Origin: Bacteroidetes bacterium HLUCCA01
GTDB taxonomy: Bacteria; Bacteroidota; Rhodothermia; Balneolales; HLUCCA01
DNA length: 64,000 bases
Reading direction: 5' to 3'
NCBI GenBank assembly: GCA_001314545.1
Contig: LIHN01000004.1
Span: 62,001 to 126,000, forward strand
The position numbers and the translations under genes are program-made. This document shows positions 49,011 through 59,360 of this stretch, piece after piece. A model generated the notes under the pieces. That model ran no database searches and was not told where the DNA came from. It saw only the letters and a list, made by a program, of their open reading frames with translations. Position 1 is the stretch's first letter; each line of letters starts with the position of its first letter.

Positions 49011-50468
49011 TCAGGGAGTATCCCAGAAAATACGATCCAGCATGGTTCGCTCAGGCATTTGAGCCGAGTTACGCTGTACTTCGGAGTCCGGATAGCGGAC
49101 ACGACGCAGGAACTCACCATTCAGAGCCGGGTTGTGATTGGCCGGCAGCTGGAAATTGGTGTAACCATAATCGAAACGACGGGCATCATTCCAGGTCTCA
49201 GGAAGAAGGAATGTAGCAACGTATTTTTCTTTCATGATTTTGTCTAACCCGAAACTGGCAAGATCTGAAACTGCAGCCTCAGCCCAGTAAGCATCGATAT
49301 CGGCCTGAGGCACACCCAGTTTTTCCATGTGAGCACGGATACCGGCTTCGTAAGCTGCAAAAGCCGCAGGTGTATTGCCATCGCGGAAGTTAACTTCGGC
49401 TTCAATGAACTTCATCTCGGCATACGTGGCAATCTGCAGGGGAGCAGTAGGCTCAGAAGCATACCAGCTTCCCACCGCCAGTACTGCACGGGCATTGGCT
49501 TCAGGAGCATCACCGCGACCCTCACCGTTGCGCACGCCAACATACTCACCAATTCGGTCACCCGCCGTAGCAGGAGCCGTGATGAAATCAATACGCGGAT
49601 CAACCACACCGTAGGTAGTACCATTGAGCTGATCTACAAAATGCTCAGATAACCATCCGCCCAGGAGCAGGCCTGCATTATTTACAGCCAGACGATACCA
49701 GGGATTCTCAGCATCCGTTCCCTGACCTTCAAAGAAGCTCATCTGGAAGTCGTCATCGTTGCTGCGGAATGCATTACCCAGTGCCGAACGAATTGCATTC
49801 GGATCGTAGGACGGCAACTTGCTGTAATGATTCAGAAACCGTGCACGCAGTGCGTTAGCAGTACGAATCCAGGCCTCAGCATCACCGTTATAGATGTAGT
49901 CATCTCCGCCCACTTCACGATCACCGGCAGGACCTGACAAATCGGCTATTCCCTCAGCCAGCAACGAGAGCATTTCGTCATAAATTTCAGACGAGCTGTC
50001 ATACGATGGATTCAGGGTTTCTCCGAATAGTGCTTCAGAGTAGGGTACATCACCGTACATGCTGACCAGCAAAGACAGATTATAAGCAGTGAGGATTTTA
50101 CCAATACCTGCATAGTGAGGTGAATTGGTTTCTCCAGCCAGAGTAATCATATCGGCAGCGTCACCCAGAACGCCATAGGCCGTGCTCCATGCTGTTTCAT
50201 AGGAAACGTTGTCATGGGTGTCAGCGGATCCGCTGGGGTTGGGCGAAGCAAACTGCTGAACAAAGAACGACGTCGTTCCTGCCACTCGGTTCGTATTACG
50301 AGCCGATTCAAGTGTTACCCTTGCCATGAGGCCGTTAATCGGCGCCTCCGTAGGACTGTTAGGGTTCTCATTGATATCCAGGAAATCGTCACAACTGACG
50401 AAAACCAGGGATGTCATCACAAGCACAAGTGCTGTTTTGATCGAAAATTTCATAGTCTTTTTCCTCAC
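49011..50468 (-). CDS. SusD/RagB-family outer-membrane lipoprotein
   Basis: Lipobox 'LVFVSCDDFLDINENPNSPTEA'; helical SusD-like body; directly downstream of SusC-like gene. Confidence 0.9.
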   Translation of the reverse strand: MRKKTMKFSIKTALVLVMTSLVFVSCDDFLDINENPNSPTEAPINGLMARVTLESARNTNRVAGTTSFFVQQFASPNPSGSADTHDNVSYETAWSTAYGVLGDAADMITLAGETNSPHYAGIGKILTAYNLSLLVSMYGDVPYSEALFGETLNPSYDSSSEIYDEMLSLLAEGIADLSGPAGDREVGGDDYIYNGDAEAWIRTANALRARFLNHYSKLPSYDPNAIRSALGNAFRSNDDDFQMSFFEGQGTDAENPWYRLAVNNAGLLLGGWLSEHFVDQLNGTTYGVVDPRIDFITAPATAGDRIGEYVGVRNGEGRGDAPEANARAVLAVGSWYASEPTAPLQIATYAEMKFIEAEVNFRDGNTPAAFAAYEAGIRAHMEKLGVPQADIDAYWAEAAVSDLASFGLDKIMKEKYVATFLLPETWNDARRFDYGYTNFQLPANHNPALNGEFLRRVRYPDSEVQRNSAQMPERTMLDRIFWDTP

Positions 50469-50471
50469 TTA

Positions 50472-53400
50472 TTAGAACGAGAAGTTTAAGGAGAACATCA
50501 GGCTGCGTGTGCCCGGGTAGGCCAGATCAGGGAAAGCAATCAGGTTGCTTCCGGAACTGGTGAATGCCTCTGGGTCATATTGCGACCAGGGTGACCACAG
50601 CAGAAGGTTGTTCGCTGTTACACCGGCACGAATTGATTTCATGGGCAGTGTGCTGATATCCTGACGGGTAAGTGTGTAACCAACACCGATGGTTCTGAGC
50701 TTAATGTAGGAAGCATCCTCAACCGACTCCTCATTGGAAAGGCGGTAGGTATTTCTATGGTACCCTGCTCCATAATCACGTCCGGTCTCCGGGTCTACTC
50801 CAATACCCAGCCAAACTTCCTGAGTATTGGGAGTACCGTCGGCCAGAACTCCGTCAAACACAACACGGTCGTTTCGGTTCAGCGTCTTCTCGGTATGACC
50901 GAAAGACGCATCCCATTGATCCAGACGGTTGTACTTATCGACGCCCATGACAATGTCAAAGTTCATGGTGAAATCGAAGTTTTTGTACTGGAACTGGTTT
51001 CCGATGTTCATTGTCCAGTCAGGGAGAGCATCGCCAATTATCTTATACTCAGTATCAATGACGGGGAATCCATTTTCACCGATAACGAGCGGACGGTCTT
51101 TTTCCACAACTTGTGGATCTGCAGGTGACTCACCGGGAGCATAGTACCGCAGATAGCTGGTACCCCAGATCGCACCGTAGGACTGACCAACAACCAACTG
51201 CTGGCGCGGTTGGTAAATGTATGCACCACCCGTTCCGAGTAGTACGGCATCTACCCCATCAAGGATAGCTTTCACTTCATTACGGTTGCGTGTAAAGTTG
51301 GAGGTAATATCCCATCGGAAATCACGGGTATTGAAGGCCGTGAAACGACCGGTAACTTCAATACCGCGGTTTTCAATGTCTCCGGCATTGGCCGCCAGCT
51401 GTGAGTATCCGGTTGCTACCGATACCGGAACACGGATAATCATGTCTTTAGAATTGGACTGATACAGCGCTACATCCAAAGCAATTCGGTCTTCCAGGAA
51501 GCGGAAGTCAAGACCCAGCTCATTGGAGAACGTACGCTCTGGCTTCAGATCCGGTGACGCCAGGGTTGCACCTCGTGTAAACGCACGCTGACCACCTATC
51601 GGGGTTGGCGAAACATACACGGAACTGAGCAGGTATGGAGGAGCATCTTTACCTACCTCTCCGTACGAGATCCGGGCCTTACCGAAAGTAAACCACTCGG
51701 GCAGATCCATAAGGTCAGAATAAACCACACTCAGGTTTACCGATGGATAGAAGAAGGAGCGGTTTTCTTTGTCAAGCGTTGACGTCCAGTCGTTACGACC
51801 CGTCAGGTTCAGATAAACAATGTCTCTCCAGCCAAAGTTAACATCCGCATAGGCACCCACAAGGCGGCGCTCGGACAGTGACTGACCAATCACAAAGTTC
51901 TGGGTATTGGAGAATACCGTAAACTGTGGGATTTCAAAGATCTCACCACGGGCACGTACGGTTTTGATCTGACGGTCAAACACATCGTTACCAACACGAC
52001 CTTCAAAGGTGATATCCTCAGTCAGGTTGGTCTGAAAACGAAGCGACACGTTGGAGGTAAGATCGCGTGCGTTGATTCGGTTTTCCTCGCGGAAACCGTC
52101 ACTCCAGAAGAATGTCTCCGTGGGCAGACCGGTTGGACCAGGTTCAATTTCTGTTCGCTCGTCACTGTATGTGTCAATACCAATTCGGTAATCCAGTGCC
52201 AGCCATTCCGTAAGGTCAAGGGTAGCATTAATGTTACCGATAATACGGTTTACATTGTCTTCGTACGTGTTATTGTACGCATCAAACAGCGGGTTACGAC
52301 CGGTTCCGAGACCTGTTTCACTGTCAGAGCGATGTCGGCCATCCTCAAACTCGTAATTCCGTACATCCGCACTGGTATTCCAGTAGGAAAGTCGTTCCAT
52401 GAAGTTAATGAATGGAATACGGCTTCCGCCCGAATTGATGTAGTTAACTGAAGCACCAACGCTCAGTGCACCGGTTTGAGCTGTACCATTCAGACGGAAT
52501 GAAGTACGGTTCCAGGTATTGTTTGGAATAACCCCTTCATTACGACTGTCTGATATGGACGTGTAGAACGTGGTATTCGGAGTACCACCCGACACGTTGA
52601 TCGAGTTGTTGATACCGACACCGGTCTGCATGGCGTTTTCCCAGTTGTTGTAATACGTGAAACCAGGGTTGTCAGCAAACGGAGCTCCCCAGGCAGGCCA
52701 GAAGCCATTGGGGTCAAATACGGTACCACCAAAACCCGGGCCATAAACACCCTGGTACTCAGGCATATTTACAATATCTTCACGGGCAATACTGTGTGAG
52801 AAGTTCACCTGCACCTCACCAGCCTGTCCCTGCTTGGTGGTAATAATAACTGCACCGTTGGCAGCACGTACCCCGTAGAGCGCCGTAGCAGGAGCACTTC
52901 GGAGGATGGTTACACTGGCAATATCTTCAGGAGCAATATCAATCGCCCGGTTCGACATACCGCGTGGTCGGCCGGTCGACTCGATGGTTTCGTTACTGAT
53001 AGGCACCCCGTCAACTACAAACAGCGGCTGGTTGTCAGCGCCCGGATCCAGGGAGGTAAATCCACGGATGAAGATGGCAGAACCCTGTCCGGCTCCACCA
53101 CCGGTTCGGTTAATCTGAACACCGGCAACCTGTCCCTGCAGCGTATTCAGCAGGTTGGTAGCCCCCGTACGGGCGAGGTCATCACCGCCCACATCCTGAA
53201 TGGCATACCCCAAAGCTCGCCGCTCGCGTTCAATTCCGAATGCGGTCACAACCACATCGTCAAATTGAGCAACCTCCGGCTCCATAGCTACATCTACCTG
53301 TGTTCTTCCATCTATGGTTACACGAAGCGTGCGGTAACCGATATAGCTGAAAAGAAGTGCATTCTCGCCCGGACGTACAGTCAGGGTATAATCACCGTCG

Positions 53401-53582
53401 AGGTCGGTAATTTCACCGCGTGCTGTACCTTCAATAAGGATACTCACGCCAACCAGTGGCTCTCCTGTCTCAGCATCTGTTACGCGTCCGGAAACGGTAA
53501 CATCCTGAGCATGGAGCTGCTGTGCGAACAGCAACATAGAGAGCACAAACAGTATTTGTTTGAATTTCATAGTTCTCCACAT
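50472..53582 (-). CDS. SusC/RagA TonB-linked outer-membrane receptor
   Basis: CarboxypepD_reg-like N-terminus 'VTVSGRVTDAETGEPLVGVSILIEGT', plug 'LLNTLQGQVAGVQINRTGG', beta-barrel ending 'SLNFSF'. Confidence 0.94.
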   Translation of the reverse strand: MWRTMKFKQILFVLSMLLFAQQLHAQDVTVSGRVTDAETGEPLVGVSILIEGTARGEITDLDGDYTLTVRPGENALLFSYIGYRTLRVTIDGRTQVDVAMEPEVAQFDDVVVTAFGIERERRALGYAIQDVGGDDLARTGATNLLNTLQGQVAGVQINRTGGGAGQGSAIFIRGFTSLDPGADNQPLFVVDGVPISNETIESTGRPRGMSNRAIDIAPEDIASVTILRSAPATALYGVRAANGAVIITTKQGQAGEVQVNFSHSIAREDIVNMPEYQGVYGPGFGGTVFDPNGFWPAWGAPFADNPGFTYYNNWENAMQTGVGINNSINVSGGTPNTTFYTSISDSRNEGVIPNNTWNRTSFRLNGTAQTGALSVGASVNYINSGGSRIPFINFMERLSYWNTSADVRNYEFEDGRHRSDSETGLGTGRNPLFDAYNNTYEDNVNRIIGNINATLDLTEWLALDYRIGIDTYSDERTEIEPGPTGLPTETFFWSDGFREENRINARDLTSNVSLRFQTNLTEDITFEGRVGNDVFDRQIKTVRARGEIFEIPQFTVFSNTQNFVIGQSLSERRLVGAYADVNFGWRDIVYLNLTGRNDWTSTLDKENRSFFYPSVNLSVVYSDLMDLPEWFTFGKARISYGEVGKDAPPYLLSSVYVSPTPIGGQRAFTRGATLASPDLKPERTFSNELGLDFRFLEDRIALDVALYQSNSKDMIIRVPVSVATGYSQLAANAGDIENRGIEVTGRFTAFNTRDFRWDITSNFTRNRNEVKAILDGVDAVLLGTGGAYIYQPRQQLVVGQSYGAIWGTSYLRYYAPGESPADPQVVEKDRPLVIGENGFPVIDTEYKIIGDALPDWTMNIGNQFQYKNFDFTMNFDIVMGVDKYNRLDQWDASFGHTEKTLNRNDRVVFDGVLADGTPNTQEVWLGIGVDPETGRDYGAGYHRNTYRLSNEESVEDASYIKLRTIGVGYTLTRQDISTLPMKSIRAGVTANNLLLWSPWSQYDPEAFTSSGSNLIAFPDLAYPGTRSLMFSLNFSF

Positions 53583-53794
53583 TTAGTTTACGATACGTTG
53601 TATGACTAATCTATCTACTGACGTCGTGGATATGAGAAAAGCGATGATATTTGATTTACTCATGCGACGACAACCCTAAAGAAAGCGATATAAACGCAAA
53701 ATTGAAAGACAAAACCTTTTACATACTATTCAAATGAAGGTTTTTTACATTAAATACATCAATTTATTCACATAAACACTTATTATTTACCGTT

Positions 53795-55495
53795 ATGTTC
53801 GTGTCTAAACGCCTCTATTGGCTGATTCTACCGTTTATTTTTCTGCTCAGTTGTGCACGTTATGATTACGATATTATTATTGAAAACGGTACCGTATACG
53901 ACGGATCCGGAAGTCCCGGCCTGATTACAGACCTGGCCATCAAAAACGATACCATCGCATTCATCGGTCAGATAGACCCCGAACTAACGGCCCGGACACG
54001 AATTGATGCTACCGGCAAAGCCGTTACCCCGGGATTTATCAACATGCTCAGCTGGGGCGCCAACAACCTGCTGCGTGACGGTCGGTCGATGAGCGACATC
54101 AAACAGGGCGTTACCCTTGAACTGTTTGGTGAAGGCACCAGTATGGGACCGTACAACGATACCACCTACGCCCGCCGGGCTGAACGCGCCCGGGAAAACG
54201 GCGGACCGGTCTGGCGAACCCTGGGCGAATTCCTCCAGCTCCTGGAAGACCAGGGCGTCTCAACCAACGTCGGCTCTTTTGTTGGCGCCTCTACCATCCG
54301 CAGATACACCCTGGGTGAAGACAACGTGGCACCCACACCCGGGCAGCTCAATGAAATGCGCGAACTCGTTCGCGAAGCTATGCTGGAAGGAGCCATGGGA
54401 CTGGGAACAGCACTGATTTACACCCCGGGCGTGTTCGCATCTATCGATGAACTGGTTGCCCTCAACGAAATCGTGGCTGAATACGACGGTATGTACACCT
54501 CCCACATCCGCAGTGAGGGCGACCGCTTCGAGGAGGCCGTTCAGGAGGTTATTGAAATTGCAGAACGGACCGGCGTCAACGCCCACATCCACCACCTGAA
54601 AGCAGCAGGCGAATACAACTGGCACAAACTCGACAGCGTCATCGCCATTATTGAAGACGCCCGATCACGCGGACTGGAGGTACATACCAGTATGTATAAC
54701 TACATCGCAGCAGCAACCGGTTTCACGGCATTCATGCCTCCTTGGTCGCGCGATGGGGGCAATGAAGCCTGGTTTGAGCGCTTGCGCGATCCCGAGACAC
54801 GGGCACGCATCGTGAACGAAATAAAAACGGTCACCGGTGAATTTGAAAACTTTTACCTGATGGCCGGCTCACCGGAAAACATCATCACCGTCAGTTTCCA
54901 AAATCCGGACCTGCGCCATTATACCGGCCGCTCCCTGGCCTCCATCGCCGAAGAGCGGGGTACCGATCCGGTTGAAACCGCCATCGACCTCATCCTTGAA
55001 GATCAGAGCCGGGTTGGAACGGTTTACTTCCTGATGTCAGAAGAGAACGTCAAGCGGCAATTGCAACTGCCGTGGATGACCTTCGGAAGCGACTCCGGAA
55101 CCATGGCCGCTGAGGGGGAAACGCTGGAAAGAAACCCGCATCCGCGTGCTTATGGCAACTTCGCCCGATTACTGGGTAAATACGTGCGCGATGAACAGGT
55201 TATTCCGATGGAAGAGGCCATCCATAAACTCACCGGAATGGCGGCGATGAACCTGCGGCTGACCGACCGCGGTTTTCTGCGCGAGGGGTATTTTGCCGAC
55301 GTGGTGATCTTCGATCCGGCTACCATACAGGATCATGCCACCTTTGAGAACCCGCATCAATACGCAACCGGTGTTGAGCACGTATTTGTGAACGGGGGAC
55401 ATGTAATCCGTGACGGAGAACACACCGGTGCGATGCCCGGGCGATTTGTGAAAGGTCCGGGCGCTGCGCGCGGTCAACAGGCAGCTGTATTCTGA
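53795..55495 (+). CDS. Amidohydrolase, D-aminoacylase / N-acyl-D-amino-acid deacylase-like
   Basis: 'IIENGTVYDGSGSPGLITDLAIKNDTIAFIG', 'FGSDSGTMAAEG...HPRAYGNFARLLGKYVRDE', 'ADVVIFDP'; probable lipoprotein 'LLSCARYDYD'. Confidence 0.85.
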   Translation: MFVSKRLYWLILPFIFLLSCARYDYDIIIENGTVYDGSGSPGLITDLAIKNDTIAFIGQIDPELTARTRIDATGKAVTPGFINMLSWGANNLLRDGRSMSDIKQGVTLELFGEGTSMGPYNDTTYARRAERARENGGPVWRTLGEFLQLLEDQGVSTNVGSFVGASTIRRYTLGEDNVAPTPGQLNEMRELVREAMLEGAMGLGTALIYTPGVFASIDELVALNEIVAEYDGMYTSHIRSEGDRFEEAVQEVIEIAERTGVNAHIHHLKAAGEYNWHKLDSVIAIIEDARSRGLEVHTSMYNYIAAATGFTAFMPPWSRDGGNEAWFERLRDPETRARIVNEIKTVTGEFENFYLMAGSPENIITVSFQNPDLRHYTGRSLASIAEERGTDPVETAIDLILEDQSRVGTVYFLMSEENVKRQLQLPWMTFGSDSGTMAAEGETLERNPHPRAYGNFARLLGKYVRDEQVIPMEEAIHKLTGMAAMNLRLTDRGFLREGYFADVVIFDPATIQDHATFENPHQYATGVEHVFVNGGHVIRDGEHTGAMPGRFVKGPGAARGQQAAVF

Positions 55496-55634
55496 AATGT
55501 GGAGGGCAACCGATGAACCCGTTGCCCGTTGCGTGGGTAACAAGCGAACTACTAAATCCGGTGTGCCACGCTGGGTCAACGTGCAAATCGATGAGCGCCT
55601 GTGCAATGCACGGTCAGCAGGTATCTTTTAGAGC

Positions 55635-57197
55635 TTATTTAATATTCTCACGGGGAAACACCACTTTGGAGTCGCTTATTTCATTGAAACGGATTTCGTA
55701 CAAATCCTTTCGGCGATCGCGTAGCGGAGTAACCGTTCCGTAATGGCGTGCACGGCGCAGCTGCTCCAGGTCCACATCGGCAATAACGACCATTTCCGCA
55801 TTTTCTTCGGAAACCGCCGCAACCCCGTCGCGCGCGAACGGGAAGTCAGACGGGGTGAGGATGGCTGCCTGGCCGTACTGAATATCCATATTCGGGATGG
55901 AGGGTATGTTTCCGGTTGTTCCGGCGATGGCAACATAAATCTGATTCTCTATAGCTCTGGCCTGGGCACACACGCGAACCCGCGTATATCCATGTCGCTC
56001 ATCGGTGCAGTAGGGAACAAACAGAATCTGGGCACCCATCTCGGTTACCCTGCGGGCGAGTTCGGGAAACTCTACATCGTAGCAGATATTGATGGCCACC
56101 TTGCCGCGGTCCGTGTCAAAGACTTTAGGCTCGGAGCCCGGCTGAACGCCCCACCAGCGCCGCTCACTGGGTGTAATGTGAATTTTGTGCTGACTCTCCA
56201 TCGTTCCGTCGCGTCGGAACAGAAACGACACGTTGTACACGCGATCATTTTCCATGGTAAAATGCGAACCCCCGATGATGTTCACATTGTACTTAATCGC
56301 CATTCTGTTGAAGAAGTCGAGGTAGTCATCGGTGAAACGGGTAAGCTCCCGTGCGGCAAGGCCCGGGCGTTCTTCTTTGACGAAACTCAGCAGCTGTACC
56401 GTGAGCAGCTCGGGGAGCAACACAAAATCCGACTTATAATCGCTGGCAACATCGATAAAATACTCCACCTGCTCAGCAAACTGCTCAAAATTGGCAATCT
56501 TCCGCATTTTATACTGCACACAGCATATTCGCGCGGGTTGTGAGGAGATTTTTCGCTTGGGAGCCTCGTGGCGATACTCCAGGTTCACCCACTCCATCAG
56601 CGTGGCATAGCCGCGTGAGTCTTCATCTTCACGAAGGTAATTTTTTATGATTCGCTTGATGATAAACGCATTCTTCAGCTGAAAAGTGAGTACCGGATCA
56701 TAGATTTTCTTGTCCATCACCTCACGGACATACTGGTAGATGTCCATTTTATCGGCATACTTATGGTAATTGGGCAACCTGCCGCCAATCAGAATTCGCT
56801 TGAGATTTTTCTTGACCGCCAGGTCTTTGCGTGCTTCGTAAAGCCTCCGGCCGAATTTCATATCCCGGTAGCCGGGATCCACCATGACTTCTATACCATA
56901 GAGTGTATCACCTTCGGAATCATGATTGCGGATGAAACCCTTGTCTGCAATTTCATCCCATGAGTGCGTATCCGAGTACTCATCAAGGTCCAGTATAAGG
57001 GCGCTGGAGGAAGCCACCAGCTTGCCGTCAAAAAAAATACCCATCTGACCTTCCTGGAACTCGAAAAGCTGCGACTCAAACATCTCCAGTGTGGTGGCTT
57101 CCATATCACCAAAACAGCGCCGCTGCAGATCAAGCAGGGCTTCATGGTCGTCAAGGGTGAGTACGCGCAGTTCTATGGTGTGGTTTTGATGATCCAT
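55635..57197 (-). CDS. GNAT acetyltransferase / carbon-nitrogen hydrolase (nitrilase) fusion
   Basis: N-terminal GNAT region; C-terminal nitrilase with E ('LLPELLT'), K ('SQHKIHITPSERRWWG'), C ('INICYDVEFPELAR'); ATG at 57197. Confidence 0.9.
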   Translation of the reverse strand: MDHQNHTIELRVLTLDDHEALLDLQRRCFGDMEATTLEMFESQLFEFQEGQMGIFFDGKLVASSSALILDLDEYSDTHSWDEIADKGFIRNHDSEGDTLYGIEVMVDPGYRDMKFGRRLYEARKDLAVKKNLKRILIGGRLPNYHKYADKMDIYQYVREVMDKKIYDPVLTFQLKNAFIIKRIIKNYLREDEDSRGYATLMEWVNLEYRHEAPKRKISSQPARICCVQYKMRKIANFEQFAEQVEYFIDVASDYKSDFVLLPELLTVQLLSFVKEERPGLAARELTRFTDDYLDFFNRMAIKYNVNIIGGSHFTMENDRVYNVSFLFRRDGTMESQHKIHITPSERRWWGVQPGSEPKVFDTDRGKVAINICYDVEFPELARRVTEMGAQILFVPYCTDERHGYTRVRVCAQARAIENQIYVAIAGTTGNIPSIPNMDIQYGQAAILTPSDFPFARDGVAAVSEENAEMVVIADVDLEQLRRARHYGTVTPLRDRRKDLYEIRFNEISDSKVVFPRENIK

Positions 57198-57310
57198 GTA
57201 ATGGGAAAAATGTTTGATTGTATGGACGCAAATATAGCCATAATTGCCCAAAATAGCCGGAATGATGTAATTGGTGCGAAAGCGCCTTATCTTATGCAGG
57301 CAAATTAAAC

Positions 57311-57426
57311 CGTCAGGCGAGGACGTCAGGCGAGGACGTCAGGCGAGGACGTCAGGCGAGGACGTCAGGCGAGGCACGCGATGTAGGCCCGGCGAGGCAC
57401 GCGATGTAGGCCCGGCGAGCTACGCG
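57311..57426. repeat. Compound tandem repeat: 13-bp unit x4-5 followed by 23-bp unit x2.5
   Basis: cgtcaggcgagga at 57311, 57324, 57337, 57350 and 57363 (partial); ggcgaggcacgcgatgtaggccc at 57368 and 57391, partial at 57414. Confidence 0.95.
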
Positions 57427-57576
57427 AACAAATGAAGCGATTATCCGCTGACACCATCGATTCATTAACACCTGACACTGATTTTGTTCACCGAAAACAG
57501 CTGATGACCGGTTTAACAAGCCCCGACCAACCCTTGCCCGATCCCAACATTTCAGTACATCCATATTCAAAATAAC

Positions 57577-58095
57577 ATGACCACACGCTATCAGGACACC
57601 AGCCCCGTCTCAACCGACCCGTCTCAAAAAACCGTGGCCGCATCGCGCGTCCGCATGAATGAACTGGTAATGCCCAATGACACCAATCAGCTGGGCAACC
57701 TCATGGGCGGACGCCTGCTTCACCTGATGGATATCTGCTCGGCTATTTCGGCCCAACGCCACTGCAACCGCAATGTAGTGACGGTTTCGGTTGACAGTGT
57801 AGAGTTCCGTGAGGCTATCCGACTGGGCGAAGTGGTGGTAATTGAAGGTGAAATAACCCGGGCTTTCAATACATCCATGGAAGTCGCCATTCAGGTTTGG
57901 GCCGAAAACCTCCGCGCCGGAACCCGTCGGCTCTGCACCACTTCCTACTACACCTTCGTGGCCGTTGACGCCGATGGGAACACCGTTCCGGTTCCCCCAA
58001 TCATCGCCGAAACTGAATTCGAGAAAAAACGTTTCGAGGAAGCCACAGAACGCCGACGTATACGCCTCGAAATGTCGAAAAAAAGCAATATCTGA
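57577..58095 (+). CDS. Acyl-CoA thioesterase (hotdog fold, YciA/BFIT-like)
   Basis: 'MNELVMPNDTNQLGNLMGGRLLHLMDICSAISAQRHCNRNVVTVSVDSVEFREAIRLGEVV'. Confidence 0.9.
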   Translation: MTTRYQDTSPVSTDPSQKTVAASRVRMNELVMPNDTNQLGNLMGGRLLHLMDICSAISAQRHCNRNVVTVSVDSVEFREAIRLGEVVVIEGEITRAFNTSMEVAIQVWAENLRAGTRRLCTTSYYTFVAVDADGNTVPVPPIIAETEFEKKRFEEATERRRIRLEMSKKSNI

Positions 58096-58296
58096 CCGGC
58101 TCTCTACCCAATTACAGCACAGTACCACCCTCGGTACCCAACCAGTAACCTCGTTTTTTTTAAGGAACCTGCCCGACAGAGAGGAACCATTCCCGCCCTC
58201 CAAAAATAAATCAAACATTTTTAAAAGATTGGAAGCGCTTTTCTGATAGAAATTGTATATTTGTAATGTTCTAGTAATTACCCTAACATCCCTAAC

Positions 58297-58333
58297 ACAA
58301 AAGGCGACCTGGTGAAACAGCTCGCCTTTTTTT
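58297..58333 (+). terminator. Rho-independent terminator
   Basis: aaaaggcga ... tcgccttttttt stem-loop with T-run. Confidence 0.7.
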
Positions 58334-58412
58334 ATGCGCACCGGTCCCGCTTTTTATCCGACCGCCTCATCCGGGACATCCCTAATGCTGTAAAACCTCC
58401 GTATATTTAAGG

Positions 58413-59318
58413 ATGGACGCAAAAAAACGATACTTATTCAAAGACCGGCTGGTCAAAGGAATCACCACTGACGGCCACTTCCGGGTTTCAGTTGTTAAAA
58501 CCACCGAGGTGGTCCGGACCGCGCAATCCAACCATACACTCTCCCCGCTGGCCACGGTGTTACTGGGCAGAACCCTGACCGGAGCCCTGTTGCTGGCCTC
58601 CGACCTCAAAGGCGAAGAGCGCATCCGGCTGCAGCTCCAGGGTAACGGTCCCATAGAAACCATCATCGCTGAAGCCAACGCAGTAGGAGAGGCCCGCGGA
58701 TATGTACACAATCCCCACGCCGAACTCGATTTCAGCAGCGATAATCCACAGATCGGCGACGGTCTGGGAATAGGACTGTTCACGTTTTCCAAAACCCTGT
58801 ACAACGAAGCCCAGCCAATTACCGGCACCGTTGAACTGAAAAGCGGCAACATCGCCGAAGATATCGCATTCTACCTGTTTCAGTCGGAACAAATTCCCTC
58901 AGCTATCACCCTGGATGTAGGCCTTGATGAGGCAGGGCAAGTTACCCATGCCGGTGGCATCCTGATTCAGGCCCTGCCCGGTGCACCGGAAGATCAGATA
59001 GAACAGCTCGAGGGCAACCTGCAGCAGCTCATCCCTCTTGCGGGGCATTTTGCCAATGACGAATACATCGATGAACTGATGGAAAAAGTACTCTATCCCT
59101 TTGAAAGCAAAGAGCTTAACCGGGTTCCGGTACATTTTTTCTGCCGTTGCACGAAAGACCGTTTTACCGATGCGCTGGCACTGTTGAATCTGCACGACCT
59201 GGAAGCCATGAAAGACGCTGATCAGGAGCTGGTTTGTCATTACTGCTCCAGGAAGTATGTGATACCTTCAGCAGAGATTCGGCAGATTGTCAAGGATATG
59301 CGCACCAAAATGAACTGA
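58413..59318 (+). CDS. hslO: Hsp33 redox-regulated chaperone
   Basis: C-terminal 'FFCRCTKDRF...LVCHYCSRKY' (CxC...CxxC). Confidence 0.94.
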   Translation: MDAKKRYLFKDRLVKGITTDGHFRVSVVKTTEVVRTAQSNHTLSPLATVLLGRTLTGALLLASDLKGEERIRLQLQGNGPIETIIAEANAVGEARGYVHNPHAELDFSSDNPQIGDGLGIGLFTFSKTLYNEAQPITGTVELKSGNIAEDIAFYLFQSEQIPSAITLDVGLDEAGQVTHAGGILIQALPGAPEDQIEQLEGNLQQLIPLAGHFANDEYIDELMEKVLYPFESKELNRVPVHFFCRCTKDRFTDALALLNLHDLEAMKDADQELVCHYCSRKYVIPSAEIRQIVKDMRTKMN

Positions 59319-59360
59319 TGCGCTGGTTGCAGAGGTAGAAATCACAGCAGGCTAACGCAC

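Noticed and set aside
55743-56543. 266-aa plus-strand ORF
   Set aside because: Antisense to the nitrilase domain; no family signature.
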